64,000 bases of DNA from assembly GCF_021044625.1 (NCBI RefSeq), contig NZ_CP087999.1, positions 4,361,001 to 4,425,000 on the forward strand. The letters are read 5' to 3'. The DNA is from Geomonas sp. RF6. GTDB lineage: Bacteria > Desulfobacterota > Desulfuromonadia > Geobacterales > Geobacteraceae. A model generated the notes under the pieces. It saw nothing but the letters and a program-made list of their open reading frames with translations. It was not told where the DNA came from and did no database searches. A program made the position numbers and the translations under genes. Below are positions 1 through 8,009 of this stretch, piece after piece (positions within the stretch are counted from its first letter, which is position 1; each line of letters opens with the position of its first letter).

Positions 1-901
1 GGAGGAGGATGTCTGCTACGACAGGCTGCGCAGGGACGGCCAGACGCTGTCGGCGGAAGTGAAGCTCCTGGTGCGGGGAGAGGAGCGTTTCCTCTGGAGT
101 GCGGCCGCTCCTCTCTACGACATGCAGGGGAACCGGGTCGGCGGCATCCAGACGCTGCGCGATATAACGGATCTGCGCAATTCGGAAATGGAGCGCACGA
201 AGCTCGAGGCGCGGCTTCGCCATTCCAGCCTCGTCCGCTCCCTCATGGTTCAGCTAAGCCACGACCTGAGGACGCCGATCACGCCTCTCTTCGCCCTCCT
301 TCCGATGGTGAAGGAGAAGGTGCACGACCAGTCGGTGCAGAGGATGCTGGAGGTCTGCGAGAGAAGCGCGAACCAGATCCTCGGGCTCACCACGAAGGTC
401 GTCGAACTGGTGCGCCTCTCCAGCGGTTCCGTGCCGGTGGAACTGGCCCCTGTGCGGCTGGCGGCAGTGGTGCAGGATGCCGTGGTCAGAAGCGCTCCTC
501 TCCTGCAGGAGCGCGGGGTCTCCTGCTGCATAGAGCTCGATCCGGCCCTCACCGTGCTGGGAGCCACCGACCAGCTCGCGCTCCTCTTCGAGAACCTCTT
601 CTCCAATGCCGCCCGTTACGCGGCGCAGCAGGGGAAGGTCCGGGTCTGGGGGATCATGGCGACGGAGACCGTCACCATCGGTGTGGAGGACGACGGGGTC
701 GGTCTCGACGCGGAGCACTGCGAACTGATCTTTGACGAATTCTTCAAGGCGGACACCGCCCGCCACGACGTGAACACGCAGGGACTGGGGCTGGCACTTT
801 GCAAGCGGATCGTTCAAAACCACAAGGGGAGCATCTGGGCGGAGAGCCCGGGGGCTGGGCAGGGAACCACGATTTTTTTCACATTAAAGCTCGCAGCTTG
901 A
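1..901 (+). CDS. Sensor histidine kinase, C-terminal part (5' end outside window)
   Basis: The reading frame is open from base 2, so the gene starts upstream and only about 299 residues are visible. The first ~55 residues look like the end of a PAS domain (ends in a typical DITD). Next comes a HisKA dimerisation helix with an SHDLRTP H-box (His codon at 260-262). The HATPase domain has an N-box (ENLFSNAARYA), a G1 box (EDDGVGLD) and a G2 box (GLGLALCK). No membrane segment is visible, so the sensor input is in the missing part. The next gene, 30 bases downstream, is a single-domain response regulator, its likely phosphotransfer partner, followed by a CheB-like methylesterase. Kinase identity is clear; the signal is unknown. 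Confidence 0.93.
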   Translation, partial: EEDVCYDRLRRDGQTLSAEVKLLVRGEERFLWSAAAPLYDMQGNRVGGIQTLRDITDLRNSEMERTKLEARLRHSSLVRSLMVQLSHDLRTPITPLFALLPMVKEKVHDQSVQRMLEVCERSANQILGLTTKVVELVRLSSGSVPVELAPVRLAAVVQDAVVRSAPLLQERGVSCCIELDPALTVLGATDQLALLFENLFSNAARYAAQQGKVRVWGIMATETVTIGVEDDGVGLDAEHCELIFDEFFKADTARHDVNTQGLGLALCKRIVQNHKGSIWAESPGAGQGTTIFFTLKLAA

Positions 902-930
902 AAATCCGGAGCATACACAGAGAGGAACTT

Positions 931-1329
931 ATGAGCAAGAAAGTAATGATCGTCGACGACAACGAAGGTGTGCGTGTAACGGTGGAGATCATCTGTCAGT
1001 CGGCAGGGATCGACCTTACCGTAGCCGAGGACGGGACGCACTGCCTCGCCCGCCTGGAGGAGGGGTTCAAGGGGGTTATCCTCATGGACATCATGATGCC
1101 TGGGCTGGACGGCTGGGACACCATCAGGGAAATCGTCGCCCGCGGCTTCTACGACGGGAACATCATCGTCATGCTGACCGGGAAGGGGGAGCCGGACGAG
1201 AAGATGGACGGGCTGCAGGAGTACGTGACCGACTACATGACGAAGCCGTTCGGGCAGTCCACCCTCATCGCGGCCCTGAACTATTACACCAGCCTGCTGA
1301 AAGAGGCAGATGCAGAGGTTGCGGCATGA
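931..1329 (+). CDS. Single-domain response regulator (CheY-like)
   Basis: 132 residues forming one receiver domain and no output domain. The acidic pair D9/D10, phosphoacceptor D53 (in LMDIMMPG), T83 and K105 (in TKPF) are all present, so it should be phosphorylatable. The ATG at 931 was chosen over an upstream in-frame ATG at 799 because the latter lies inside the kinase gene, while 931 has an AGAGAGGA ribosome-binding site and starts exactly at the receiver fold. It probably takes phosphate from the preceding kinase. Its stop overlaps the next start by 4 bases (ATGA), so it is translationally coupled to the CheB-like gene. Confidence 0.93.
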   Translation: MSKKVMIVDDNEGVRVTVEIICQSAGIDLTVAEDGTHCLARLEEGFKGVILMDIMMPGLDGWDTIREIVARGFYDGNIIVMLTGKGEPDEKMDGLQEYVTDYMTKPFGQSTLIAALNYYTSLLKEADAEVAA

Positions 1330-1934
1330 GCAAGAGAAATGTGGTGGTAATCGGGGTATCGACAGGCGGTCCCCCGACGCTGGAAGAGCTTTTTAGCGAG
1401 CTCCCCCCTGTAAAGGGCGCCATCATCGTGGTGCAGCATGTGGCCGCCATCATGGATTCACGCATTGCGAAGGCTCTGGACAAGGTCTCTGCCATGCCGG
1501 TCTCGCTGGCAGAGGATGGTGCCTTTCTCTGGGACGGCCAGGTGTATGTCGCCCCCGGCGGGTACCACCTTGCCCTCGACAAGAACCAGCAGGTGAGACT
1601 GATCGACGGGCCGCGGGTGAATTACGTGCAGCCCGCTGTGGACGTCACCATGATGTCGCTGGACAAGCAGTTCTTCGGGGGGAAGATTATCGGCATCATA
1701 CTCACCGGGATGGGTAAGGATGGCGCCGAGGGAATCCGGCACATAAAGGGGATCGGCGGCGTCACCATCGCCCAGGACAAGGAAACCTCCATCATCTTCG
1801 GCATGCCGAAGGCTGCCGCCGATACCGGTGCAGTGGACTACGTACTCTCGCCGAAGGAGATTGCCGCGAAGCTGGTGAGGATCCTCGGGCCGCTCGAGGA
1901 AGGAAAGCCGGTGCAGAGCCGGGCGGCGGGGTAA
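1326..1934 (+). CDS. Stand-alone CheB-type protein-glutamate methylesterase domain
   Basis: 202 residues matching only the catalytic half of CheB. The Ser-His-Asp triad is visible as S12 (GVSTGG), H38 (VVQHV) and D132 (GMGKDGAEG), with spacing close to that in classical CheB. The usual N-terminal receiver is absent; a separate receiver protein is encoded immediately upstream with a 4-base overlap. This suggests that the two halves of CheB are split here, or that the methylesterase serves a non-chemotaxis pathway. No cheR, cheA or chemoreceptor gene lies beside it. Catalytic activity is inferred from the conserved triad. Confidence 0.9.
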   Translation: MSKRNVVVIGVSTGGPPTLEELFSELPPVKGAIIVVQHVAAIMDSRIAKALDKVSAMPVSLAEDGAFLWDGQVYVAPGGYHLALDKNQQVRLIDGPRVNYVQPAVDVTMMSLDKQFFGGKIIGIILTGMGKDGAEGIRHIKGIGGVTIAQDKETSIIFGMPKAAADTGAVDYVLSPKEIAAKLVRILGPLEEGKPVQSRAAG

Positions 1935-1945
1935 GTACCGATCCG

Positions 1946-1977
1946 AGGGGGAGCAGCCGGCGCCGGCGCTCCCCCTT
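1946..1977 (+). terminator. Hairpin after the CheB-like gene
   Basis: A GGGGGAGC/GCTCCCCC stem with a GC-rich loop lies 12 bases after the stop codon. Only two T residues follow, so it is a weak intrinsic terminator by sequence. Confidence 0.5.
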
Positions 1978-2330
1978 GACGTTCCAACCACCTGTTGCCC
2001 CGACAATTTTGCCCCCCTTTTTTTCTCCTCCTCCCTGCAGAACTTCTCCAGGAAAGACATTCCAACCTCCTGTTTCCTCAGCACATTATCCGCCCGTATA
2101 TTCAGTGCGCAAAGGGTGAGCAAACTTGACTAGCAATCCCGGTGCTCTAACCTTTTTACGTTTCCCCTCCTCTTTTTCCTGGTTCCGCTCTCAACTGTTC
2201 GCAGCTCCAGGTCCTCGTGAAATCGATGGTATACGTAGCGACAGTTGAAGAGCCAGGTGAAGTGTAGCTCTCTCTTTTGTGGGTGAGGCGTCGTGGGTAT
2301 CCAGCGAGTGCAAAGCGATGAGGTGACGCC
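1978..2330. other. Intergenic region without recognised gene
   Basis: About 350 bases between the CheB-like gene and the pseudokinase. I see pyrimidine-rich DNA and a TTGACT at 2126-2131 that could be a -35 box, but no convincing -10 box at the right distance. Reading frames on the minus strand here have no family resemblance. Confidence 0.5.
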
Positions 2331-3386
2331 ATGATCGACAGAGAAATCGGGCCGTACAGGGTGAAAGACCAGATCCCCTTCCGCGGCCCCGGGAGGCTCT
2401 TTGAAGGAGTTCATGCGGTCCTCGGGCGCAAGGTTGCGATCAGGGAGATCCCTTCAGATGTATTTACCGATGACCTTTCCAGGGAGCGGTTTCTGAGGGC
2501 AGCGAAGATCGTACAGAGGCACGCGACTGAATATCTCGCCGCGGTCCACCTCTGCAGGGAGGTCTCCGGCACGATACTCCTGGTGACGGAGCATTTCCCT
2601 TCCTCCCTGGGGGATCACCTGATAAGGGAGGGGGGTGTGCGCAGCGGAGATGTAGTGGCAGTTGGCCGGGCCCTCCTGCAGGGGGTGAAATTCCTGCATG
2701 AGAACGGGATCGTGCACGGCAACATCTGCGAGGAGACGGTGGCCTTTGCCAGCGACGGCTCTCCAAAGCTCACCAGCTGGGGGGTGAGACGGAGCTGCGC
2801 GGGGAAAAGTGGGGAAGGAGCGGATGGCGATGTCGCCGGCGATCTCCAGGCCGTGGGTGAGCTCCTGCAGCGGCTGGAAAAGGCGGGGTCTTCTGCGAGT
2901 GGGGGCGCTCCGAGTTCCAGCTGCGCCGCGCAGGGGGGGGGGCGCACAGGGATCCAGGCGGTCATCGCCAAAGCGCTCGCGCCGGATCGTGCAGATCGAT
3001 ACCCGACCGCGGAGGAGTTTCTGGCGGACCTTGAGCGACTGCCGCAGGGAAGGGGGGAGCTCTGTGGGGGGGGGAGGCGGGATGAGACAGAGATATTCCC
3101 CCTGCTCCGTTTTCCCGGGCGGCGAGTGTCGTGGGGCCTCCTCTTCGGGCTCATGCTGGTGCCATTGGTTTTCGCCACCATGACGCGCAAGACCGATCTT
3201 CCGAAGGTGCCGCATAAGGGAGTAGTCGAGCGGGGGAGCGAGAGCGACGCCTCTCCCGGGGGTGCCCTTCCGGGTCTTCTGCCGATCCGGAAGACCGCGG
3301 TGAAGAAAGGAGACGATCTGGCGCAGCAGAAGAAGGAGCCCGACCGGAAGAGGACGAAGGGGGAAAAAAAAGAGGAGCGCGAATGA
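2331..3386 (+). CDS. Membrane-anchored Ser/Thr protein kinase-like protein (pseudokinase)
   Basis: 351 residues. Residues ~8-237 follow a eukaryotic-type protein kinase fold: a VAI(R)EI strand (35-40), a hinge-like VTEHF, the helix LLQGVKFLHENGIVHGN and a C-lobe ending AKALAPDRADRYPTAEEFL. The catalytic residues are replaced: the VAIK lysine is R38, HRD is HGN (129-131) and DFG is SWG (149-151). A single transmembrane segment lies at ~266-283, followed by a ~65-residue Lys/Arg/Glu-rich tail outside or at the membrane. It is therefore probably a non-catalytic scaffold or ATP-binding regulator. No phosphatase or FHA gene is adjacent. The ATG has a GAGGTGA-type ribosome site just upstream. Confidence 0.75.
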   Translation: MIDREIGPYRVKDQIPFRGPGRLFEGVHAVLGRKVAIREIPSDVFTDDLSRERFLRAAKIVQRHATEYLAAVHLCREVSGTILLVTEHFPSSLGDHLIREGGVRSGDVVAVGRALLQGVKFLHENGIVHGNICEETVAFASDGSPKLTSWGVRRSCAGKSGEGADGDVAGDLQAVGELLQRLEKAGSSASGGAPSSSCAAQGGGRTGIQAVIAKALAPDRADRYPTAEEFLADLERLPQGRGELCGGGRRDETEIFPLLRFPGRRVSWGLLFGLMLVPLVFATMTRKTDLPKVPHKGVVERGSESDASPGGALPGLLPIRKTAVKKGDDLAQQKKEPDRKRTKGEKKEERE

Positions 3387-3403
3387 GTTCCTGCCAAAGT
3401 GCC

Positions 3404-3430
3404 GCCGGCAGCTGTTGCAGCGCTGCCGGC
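3404..3430 (+). terminator. GC-rich hairpin after the pseudokinase gene
   Basis: Perfect 8-bp stem GCCGGCAG/CTGCCGGC with an 11-base loop, 17 bases after the stop. No T-run follows, so a termination role is uncertain. Confidence 0.35.
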
Positions 3431-3486
3431 GCCCTTCACCTCCCCCCCCTTGACTTCCCGAAGAACAATCTGCAAGACTGGTATCT

Positions 3487-3858
3487 ATGGACATTTTTGC
3501 TGCCATAGCTGAACGCAGGATCCAGGAAGCGATCGACCGCGGCGAGTTCAAAAACCTGCGGGGCAAAGGGCAACCTCTGGAGATGGAGGATCTGAGCGGC
3601 GTACCGGAAGATTTGCGGATGGCGTACAAGATCCTGAAGAACGCCGGCTGCGTCCCTCCGGAGGTGGAGCTCACAAACGAGGTCTCTTCGCTCAGGCGCC
3701 TCGTACTCGACCTCGATGAGGGGGAAAAACGGACGAAGAAGGTGCGGGAGCTCAACTTCAAGCTGATGAAGCTGGAGATGATGCGCAAGCGCCCCCTCTC
3801 CCTCGACCTCCTCCCTGAGTACGAGGAGAAACTCCTCAAGAAGCTGGAGAAGGAGTAG
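3487..3858 (+). CDS. DUF1992 / DnaJ-homologue subfamily C28 domain protein
   Basis: 123 residues, the usual size for bacterial DUF1992 proteins. The family signature is visible at the N-terminus (AERRIQEAIDRGEFKNLRGKG, written here in two overlapping parts: AERRIQEAIDRGEF and FKNLRGKGQPLE), followed by the PEDLRMAYKILKNAG segment. The rest is strongly helical and charged. The function of the family is not established; it is sometimes found linked to J-domain proteins. It is encoded alone between the pseudokinase gene and the convergent PilZ gene. Confidence 0.88.
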   Translation: MDIFAAIAERRIQEAIDRGEFKNLRGKGQPLEMEDLSGVPEDLRMAYKILKNAGCVPPEVELTNEVSSLRRLVLDLDEGEKRTKKVRELNFKLMKLEMMRKRPLSLDLLPEYEEKLLKKLEKE

Positions 3859-3879
3859 CCCTTTCCCGAGGGGTGCTCC

Positions 3880-4593
3880 CTAGCAGAGGGCCTCTTTCAG
3901 CTCCCTGACGATCTCCAGTTGTCGCTGGTATATGAAGACCGACAGGACCTGCTCGCTTCTGCTGGTATGGTCGAAACTGAAACTGCACCGGAAAGGGGGG
4001 GCATCTCCCTCGATCGCGACGACCTTGCACGGGATGCACAGACAGTCGGTATCGAGCGCCGGCAGTGACAGCTCCATCTCCAACGTCCCCCCTTCTGAAA
4101 GGCCGTCTCTTACCACCGTGTTGATGCAACTCCCCCCGAGAGAGACATCGTGCACCGCCCCCACAATCGTTTCGTGCTCTGTTTTGAGCCGCACGGTAAC
4201 CGGTTTCTTCAGCCGGACCCTTACCGTCTTTCTTTTCAACACGTCCAGCTCTGCCTCTCTGAAGTCGCCGAGCTTCACGGAGGATCGCCTCATGTCGATG
4301 CTGCAGAGTCGGCCGAGCAGCGTCCAGTCGAGAAGGGGCGACTGCAGGTATGCCTCGTCGCACTGTGAGATGCTCGCCAGCTGGAGCTCGGAAGTGTTCA
4401 ACTCCACATATTTTCCATTCACTTCCCGTATCGTCGCCGGGTGCGATATGGGGATCTCCTTGTAGACGTTGGTGAGGGTGATAGGCGCCGGTTCCGGGAA
4501 GGCGTGCAACTCCTGCAGGCGCTGGATGAATTTCTGCTGCTCCGCATCGGAAGAGCAGGGTCTTTCTCCGTCCGCTTCAGTGCTCATGCTCAT
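3880..4593 (-). CDS. PilZ-domain c-di-GMP-binding protein with YcgR-like N-terminal domain
   Basis: 237 residues. The C-terminal ~110 residues are a PilZ domain, with the c-di-GMP-binding RxxxR motif (RKTVR) and DVSLGG (the D/NxSxxG motif). The N-terminal ~115 residues form a beta-rich region resembling the flagellar-brake (YcgR-like) N-terminal domain. It probably changes partner binding upon c-di-GMP binding. The same window encodes at least two GGDEF proteins that could supply the ligand. It is convergent with the DUF1992 gene (21 bases apart). The target process (motility, EPS, pili) is not shown by the sequence. Confidence 0.87.
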   Translation of the reverse strand: MSMSTEADGERPCSSDAEQQKFIQRLQELHAFPEPAPITLTNVYKEIPISHPATIREVNGKYVELNTSELQLASISQCDEAYLQSPLLDWTLLGRLCSIDMRRSSVKLGDFREAELDVLKRKTVRVRLKKPVTVRLKTEHETIVGAVHDVSLGGSCINTVVRDGLSEGGTLEMELSLPALDTDCLCIPCKVVAIEGDAPPFRCSFSFDHTSRSEQVLSVFIYQRQLEIVRELKEALC

Positions 4594-4670
4594 CCCTCCC
4601 TTCGGGTAGGTGTGGTGCTATGGCTGGAGCGAATGACCTCCGATTACAATGGCAAAGTATAAACCACCCT

Positions 4671-4773
4671 TATCCGCAGATTTCGCAGATTACGCACATT
4701 TTTACAGGAGCTGCACTTATCTCGTACGTCATGCTTCAGATTTAAATCTGCGAGATCTGCGTAATCTGCGGAC
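4671..4773. repeat. Imperfect inverted repeat with CTGCGTAATCTGCGG arms
   Basis: The left arm (4671-4700) contains CCGCAGATTTCGCAGATTACGCA and the right arm (4741-4773) contains a near reverse complement, ending TGCGTAATCTGCGGAC. The core TGCGTAATCTGCG matches exactly. This looks like a dispersed non-coding palindromic element in the intergenic region between the PilZ and permease genes; it is not inside a gene. Confidence 0.7.
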
Positions 4774-4796
4774 AAAAAATGATTATCCCCCACGAC

Positions 4797-4843
4797 AAAA
4801 AAAGGGGAACTTCGCGGCTTGGCCGGCTGAAGCTCCCCTTTTT
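4797..4843 (-). terminator. Intrinsic terminator, permease gene
   Basis: AAAAAGGGGAACTTC and GAAGCTCCCCTTTTT form a hairpin with A/T runs on both sides, 20 bases past the stop of the minus-strand YaaH-family gene. It could work in both directions. Confidence 0.75.
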
Positions 4844-4863
4844 CTGGATTATGTGGCCTTTTG

Positions 4864-5505
4864 TTAGTGGGCGGACTTTCCTACTGGGCCGAGGGGGAGG
4901 AGAGTCTTGCCGTAAACCTCGTTGATGACCTGGGCAAGGCCGCAGTACACCGCGGAGAGACCGCAGATGATCCCTTCGTAGCCGGCCACGAGCTTGATGC
5001 CGGGGTTTTCCAGCGCGTCACCGATGGCAAGGAGGAAGAAGAGGGCGGTCAGGAGCCCGAAGATCACCTGAAGCGCACGGTTCAGCCTGAAGGTGCAAAG
5101 CCAGAGGACTGCAGTGAAGGAGCCCCAGAGAGCAAGATAGGCAACGAGCGCCGCGGTGCTCGGAGCCTGCCCGATGCCGAGCTTCGGCATGACCAGGATG
5201 CCGACCAGGGAAAGCCAGAAGAGGCCGTAAGAGGTGAAGGCGGTGGTGCCGAAGGTGTTGTTCTTCTTCCACTCCATGATACCGGCGATGACCTGTGCCA
5301 TGCCGCCGTAGAAAATCCCCATGCCGAGAATCATCGTGTCGATCGGGAAGAAGCCGGCATTGTGCAAGTTAAGACAGATGGTCGTCATGCCGAAGCCAAG
5401 GAGTCCGAGGGGGGCAGGGTTTGCCGTGGTGTCCCGAATTTCACGAACACCGTTTTCTCTTTCGCTGATTTCCTCTTCAATGGCGATGACCTTCGCTTTT
5501 TCCAT
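4864..5505 (-). CDS. satP: GPR1/FUN34/YaaH (SatP-type) acetate/succinate permease
   Basis: 213 residues. The family signature NPAPLGL is at residues 29-35, followed by about six hydrophobic membrane segments, as expected for a SatP/YaaH channel-like transporter of acetate and other short monocarboxylates in the inner membrane. The start at 5505 is chosen because it has a strong AAAAAAGGAGAACTGC leader, while the upstream in-frame ATG would add an unrelated 39-residue extension. Acetate uptake fits an acetate-oxidising lifestyle, but substrate is inferred from the family. It is a single gene with its own terminator. Confidence 0.9.
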   Translation of the reverse strand: MEKAKVIAIEEEISERENGVREIRDTTANPAPLGLLGFGMTTICLNLHNAGFFPIDTMILGMGIFYGGMAQVIAGIMEWKKNNTFGTTAFTSYGLFWLSLVGILVMPKLGIGQAPSTAALVAYLALWGSFTAVLWLCTFRLNRALQVIFGLLTALFFLLAIGDALENPGIKLVAGYEGIICGLSAVYCGLAQVINEVYGKTLLPLGPVGKSAH

Positions 5506-5812
5506 GCAGTTCTCCTTTTTTAATTGTTGTATCAGTGAGGGTGGTGATATAGGATCACGAACTGTTAGACGCCTGGCTGAAGTCCTGTTTACCCAGCATG
5601 TTACGCTGTTTGGAAAGCGCAAATATGGTGGCGATAATTAAATGTATTTCTTAGTAGTTGTCAACCAGGTATACATTACCGGAACAAAAAAACGTTTTTT
5701 TCCCGCAAAGTCCCGCCGCATAAGCGTTTTTCGCGCTGAAATCATGCGGCCATAGTACAGAGCTTTGCAATTATAAGCAACAGGATTAAGCCGTATACAA
5801 GGAGCAGGGAGC
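5506..5812. other. Divergent intergenic region, permease / mobA
   Basis: 307 bases between two divergent genes, so promoters for both must lie here. It is AT-richer than the surroundings. An AATGTAT...ATACATT pair (around 5640-5684) is an imperfect inverted repeat and could be an operator. I cannot assign -35/-10 boxes with confidence. Confidence 0.4.
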
Positions 5813-6445
5813 ATGGTTATTCCAGGAGGGGGGGGAGAACTCTCCGGCATTACAGGGGTCATCCTGGCAGGGGGGGCTTCCAGCAGGATGAAGAGGAACA
5901 AGGCCCTACTCCCCATTGAAGGGGAGACCTTCATAGGTCGGACCTACCGGAAGCTGAAGGTACTATTCCCCGAGCTCCTCCTGGTAACGAACACGCCTGA
6001 GCTCTACGACTTTATTCCGTGCCCGAAGGTGCCCGACTTCTACCCCGGCGCAGGGGCGCTCGCTGGAATTCATGCAGGGCTCATGCACGCCGCCACGCAG
6101 CACGTTTTCGTCGTGGCCTGCGACATGCCATTTCTGAACGAAAGCTTGATCCGTTACCTGTGCGGGAGGGGTGAGGAAGGGGACATCATCATCCCTGAGA
6201 ACCATGGCGGAGTAGAGCCGCTGCACGCCGTGTATAGCAGGCGCTGTTGCGACCCGATGCAGGAAAGTCTTTCGGAGGGGAGATACCGGATCATCGATTG
6301 CTTCAACACCCTTTCGGTGGTGAAGGTTTCCTGCGAGGAGGTGGAAAGGATCGATCCGCACCTCCTTTCCTTTCGAAACGTGAACACGCCGGAGGAGTAC
6401 GAGATGATACTGCAGGGGGTACAGGGGAAGGGGAAGAGGGGATAG
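5813..6445 (+). CDS. mobA: Molybdenum cofactor guanylyltransferase
   Basis: 210 residues, typical MobA size. The nucleotide-binding signature LAGGASSRM..NKALLP (residues 19-33) is followed by the conserved VPDFYPGAGALAGIHAGL and ACDMPFL motifs. MobA transfers GMP from GTP to molybdopterin to make the bis-MGD cofactor of formate dehydrogenase, nitrate reductase and similar enzymes. It is encoded alone and ends in a clear terminator. The start at 5813 has an AAGGAG-type site; a few extra N-terminal residues (VIPGGGGEL) precede the fold. The absence of other moa/moe genes nearby is normal. Confidence 0.9.
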   Translation: MVIPGGGGELSGITGVILAGGASSRMKRNKALLPIEGETFIGRTYRKLKVLFPELLLVTNTPELYDFIPCPKVPDFYPGAGALAGIHAGLMHAATQHVFVVACDMPFLNESLIRYLCGRGEEGDIIIPENHGGVEPLHAVYSRRCCDPMQESLSEGRYRIIDCFNTLSVVKVSCEEVERIDPHLLSFRNVNTPEEYEMILQGVQGKGKRG

Positions 6446-6452
6446 TTGCGGT

Positions 6453-6475
6453 ACCCTCACGCGGCGAGGGTTTTT
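6453..6475 (+). terminator. Intrinsic terminator of mobA
   Basis: ACCCTC/GAGGGT stem, 7-base loop, then TTTTT, starting 8 bases after the mobA stop. Confidence 0.85.
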
Positions 6476-6588
6476 GCGGCGTGCCGCGAGTCCGTTGAGC
6501 TGCACCTCTGGTGCAATAAACGCACGGCGGCTGCCTGCGCTCGGTGCCCAAGCAGCCATCCCTTTGAAGTTGAAGCCTGCAGTACCCT

Positions 6589-7029
6589 TTACCCAGCGTG
6601 GCGCTGGAACCAGCTTAGAATGGCCTGCAGCGGCTGCGCTCCCGTCAGTTGATCCGCCACCTTCCCCTGCTTAATCAGGAATATGGCCGGGATGCCCCGG
6701 ACTCCGTACCGCCCCGCCAGATTCGGGTTTTCATCGGTGTTCACCTGCACCACCGCACCCTTTCCCGCTATTGATTCTGCAACCTGTCGCACCACCGGTG
6801 CGAACGAGACACAGTGCGGTCACCACGGCGCCCAGAACTCGGCAAGGACCGGTCCCCTGTAGCTGCTCACGAAGTCGTCGAAGGCCGCCTCGGAGAGCAC
6901 CCGTGGGTGCGCGTACAGAGGGGGGAGCTCCGCCTTGCAATTGCCGCAGTGCCCGGGTACCCCTTCCTTCTCCTCCGGGATGCGGTTCTCCGTCCCGCAG
7001 GAAGTGCATGTGATCAGAAAGCTTCCCAT
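6589..7029 (-). CDS. trxC: Thioredoxin 2-like protein with in-frame TGA at the active site (probable selenoprotein)
   Basis: Read through one TGA codon (6822-6820), the frame gives 146 residues. An N-terminal zinc ribbon has Cys pairs at 8/11 and 28/31, as in thioredoxin 2. A full thioredoxin fold follows: the strand before the active site is VLAEFWAPW, then codon 70 is TGA, then PHC (71-73), then VSFAPVVRQVA and NTDENPNLAGRYGVRGIPA with the cis-Pro. So the WCxxC motif becomes W-U-P-H-C. Both sides of the TGA are in the same frame and fully conserved, which argues against a decayed gene. A hairpin of SECIS type follows the TGA. The start at 7029 has an AAGGAGGC site. Expected role: cytoplasmic disulfide reductase with a selenocysteine nucleophile. 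Confidence 0.87.
6784..6822 (-). promoter_or_regulatory. Bacterial SECIS-like hairpin directly after the TGA codon
   Basis: In the mRNA the TGA is followed by 23 bases and then a three-base apical loop GGU. The loop closes a perfect 7-bp stem, TCGCACC/GGTGCGA, and a lower CTG/CAG pairing extends it. Bacterial SECIS elements sit within the coding region just after the UGA and carry a G/GU in the apical loop at roughly this distance, as in E. coli fdhF. The match supports recoding of the TGA as selenocysteine. selA, selB and selC are not in this window. Confidence 0.78.
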
Positions 7030-7104
7030 CGGTTGCCTCCTTTTACTCCAGATAGTTCCTCTCCCGTTCCGTGCCGCGCCCCGCTCCTCACGGTGCCTCT
7101 ATCC

Positions 7105-7995
7105 CTAGTAGATCCTTTTGCCAAAAAGCGAGGCCGCGAGTTCCACGGCCAGTAGCGCCGTCCGGTTCTTCTCGTCCAGTATCGGGTTTATTTCCACGAT
7201 GTCCAGCGCGCAGTGGCGGCCGGCATCGGCGATGATCTCCATGAGAAGTTGCGCCTCCCGATAGGTGAATCCGCCGGGGGAGGGGGTGCCTACCCCTGGG
7301 GCTGACAGGGGGTCGATGCAGTCCATGTCGAGGCTTACGTGAAGCCGGTCCCGGTGCTCCAGTCGCTCCAGTGCCTCCCTCATGACGTTACCGGCGCCGC
7401 GCTCGTCTATGTCCCTCATGGTGTAGACGGCGACGCCACTCTTGCGCAGCTGCGTCCGTTCCTCGGCGTCCAGGTCCCTGATCCCGATCACCACCACGTC
7501 CTCGGGGGAAACCTTCGCCCCGGGGCGCCCCACCTCGACGAGCTGTGGGTACCCGTGCCCCAGGAGCACCGCGAGGGTCATACCGTGGATGTTGCCGGAA
7601 GGGGAGCTCTGCGGCGTGTTGAAGTCGCCGTGCGCATCAATCCAGATGAGTCCCGCGGGGGATATGTGGGTTGTCCCCCCTATGGAGCCGATGCCGATGG
7701 TGTGGTCTCCTCCGATGAAAATCGGGACCCGCCCCCCTTCCACAGCAGCGCGACCGGCGTGATAGGCGGCCTCACACGTCTGCTTGATCGCCGGGAGGTA
7801 ATGCTGCCCGCGCTCTTCGTTCACCGTCTCCCTGATCGGGACCGCGAGGTTACCGCTGTCGTGGATGTGGTACCCGAGGGAGGCGAGACGATGGGCGAGT
7901 CCGGCATAGCGCACAGCGCCTGGGCCGAGGTCGACGCCGCGGTGGGTCTGTCCGAGGTCGATCGGTACCCCTATGATTTCTATGGTGCCTGTCAT
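7105..7995 (-). CDS. rocF: Arginase
   Basis: 296 residues of the ureohydrolase family. Manganese ligands are visible in GGDHTIGIG, in DAHGDFN and in SLDMDCIDP. The SPSGNIHGM segment and the ending [11 protein letters not shown] are typical of arginase rather than agmatinase. The start at 7995 is the first residue of the fold ([13 protein letters not shown]). It hydrolyses L-arginine to ornithine and urea in the cytoplasm. The gene just upstream on the same strand (14 bases apart) encodes an ornithine cyclodeaminase-type enzyme, so the pair could turn arginine into proline. Confidence 0.9.
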   Translation of the reverse strand: MTGTIEIIGVPIDLGQTHRGVDLGPGAVRYAGLAHRLASLGYHIHDSGNLAVPIRETVNEERGQHYLPAIKQTCEAAYHAGRAAVEGGRVPIFIGGDHTIGIGSIGGTTHISPAGLIWIDAHGDFNTPQSSPSGNIHGMTLAVLLGHGYPQLVEVGRPGAKVSPEDVVVIGIRDLDAEERTQLRKSGVAVYTMRDIDERGAGNVMREALERLEHRDRLHVSLDMDCIDPLSAPGVGTPSPGGFTYREAQLLMEIIADAGRHCALDIVEINPILDEKNRTALLAVELAASLFGKRIY

Positions 7996-8009
7996 GATCG
8001 CTCTCGCTG

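Noticed and set aside
6589-7029. Thioredoxin gene broken by a stop codon (pseudogene)
   Set aside because: The TGA falls exactly on the active-site Cys, both halves are conserved in frame, and a SECIS-like hairpin follows; recoding explains it better.
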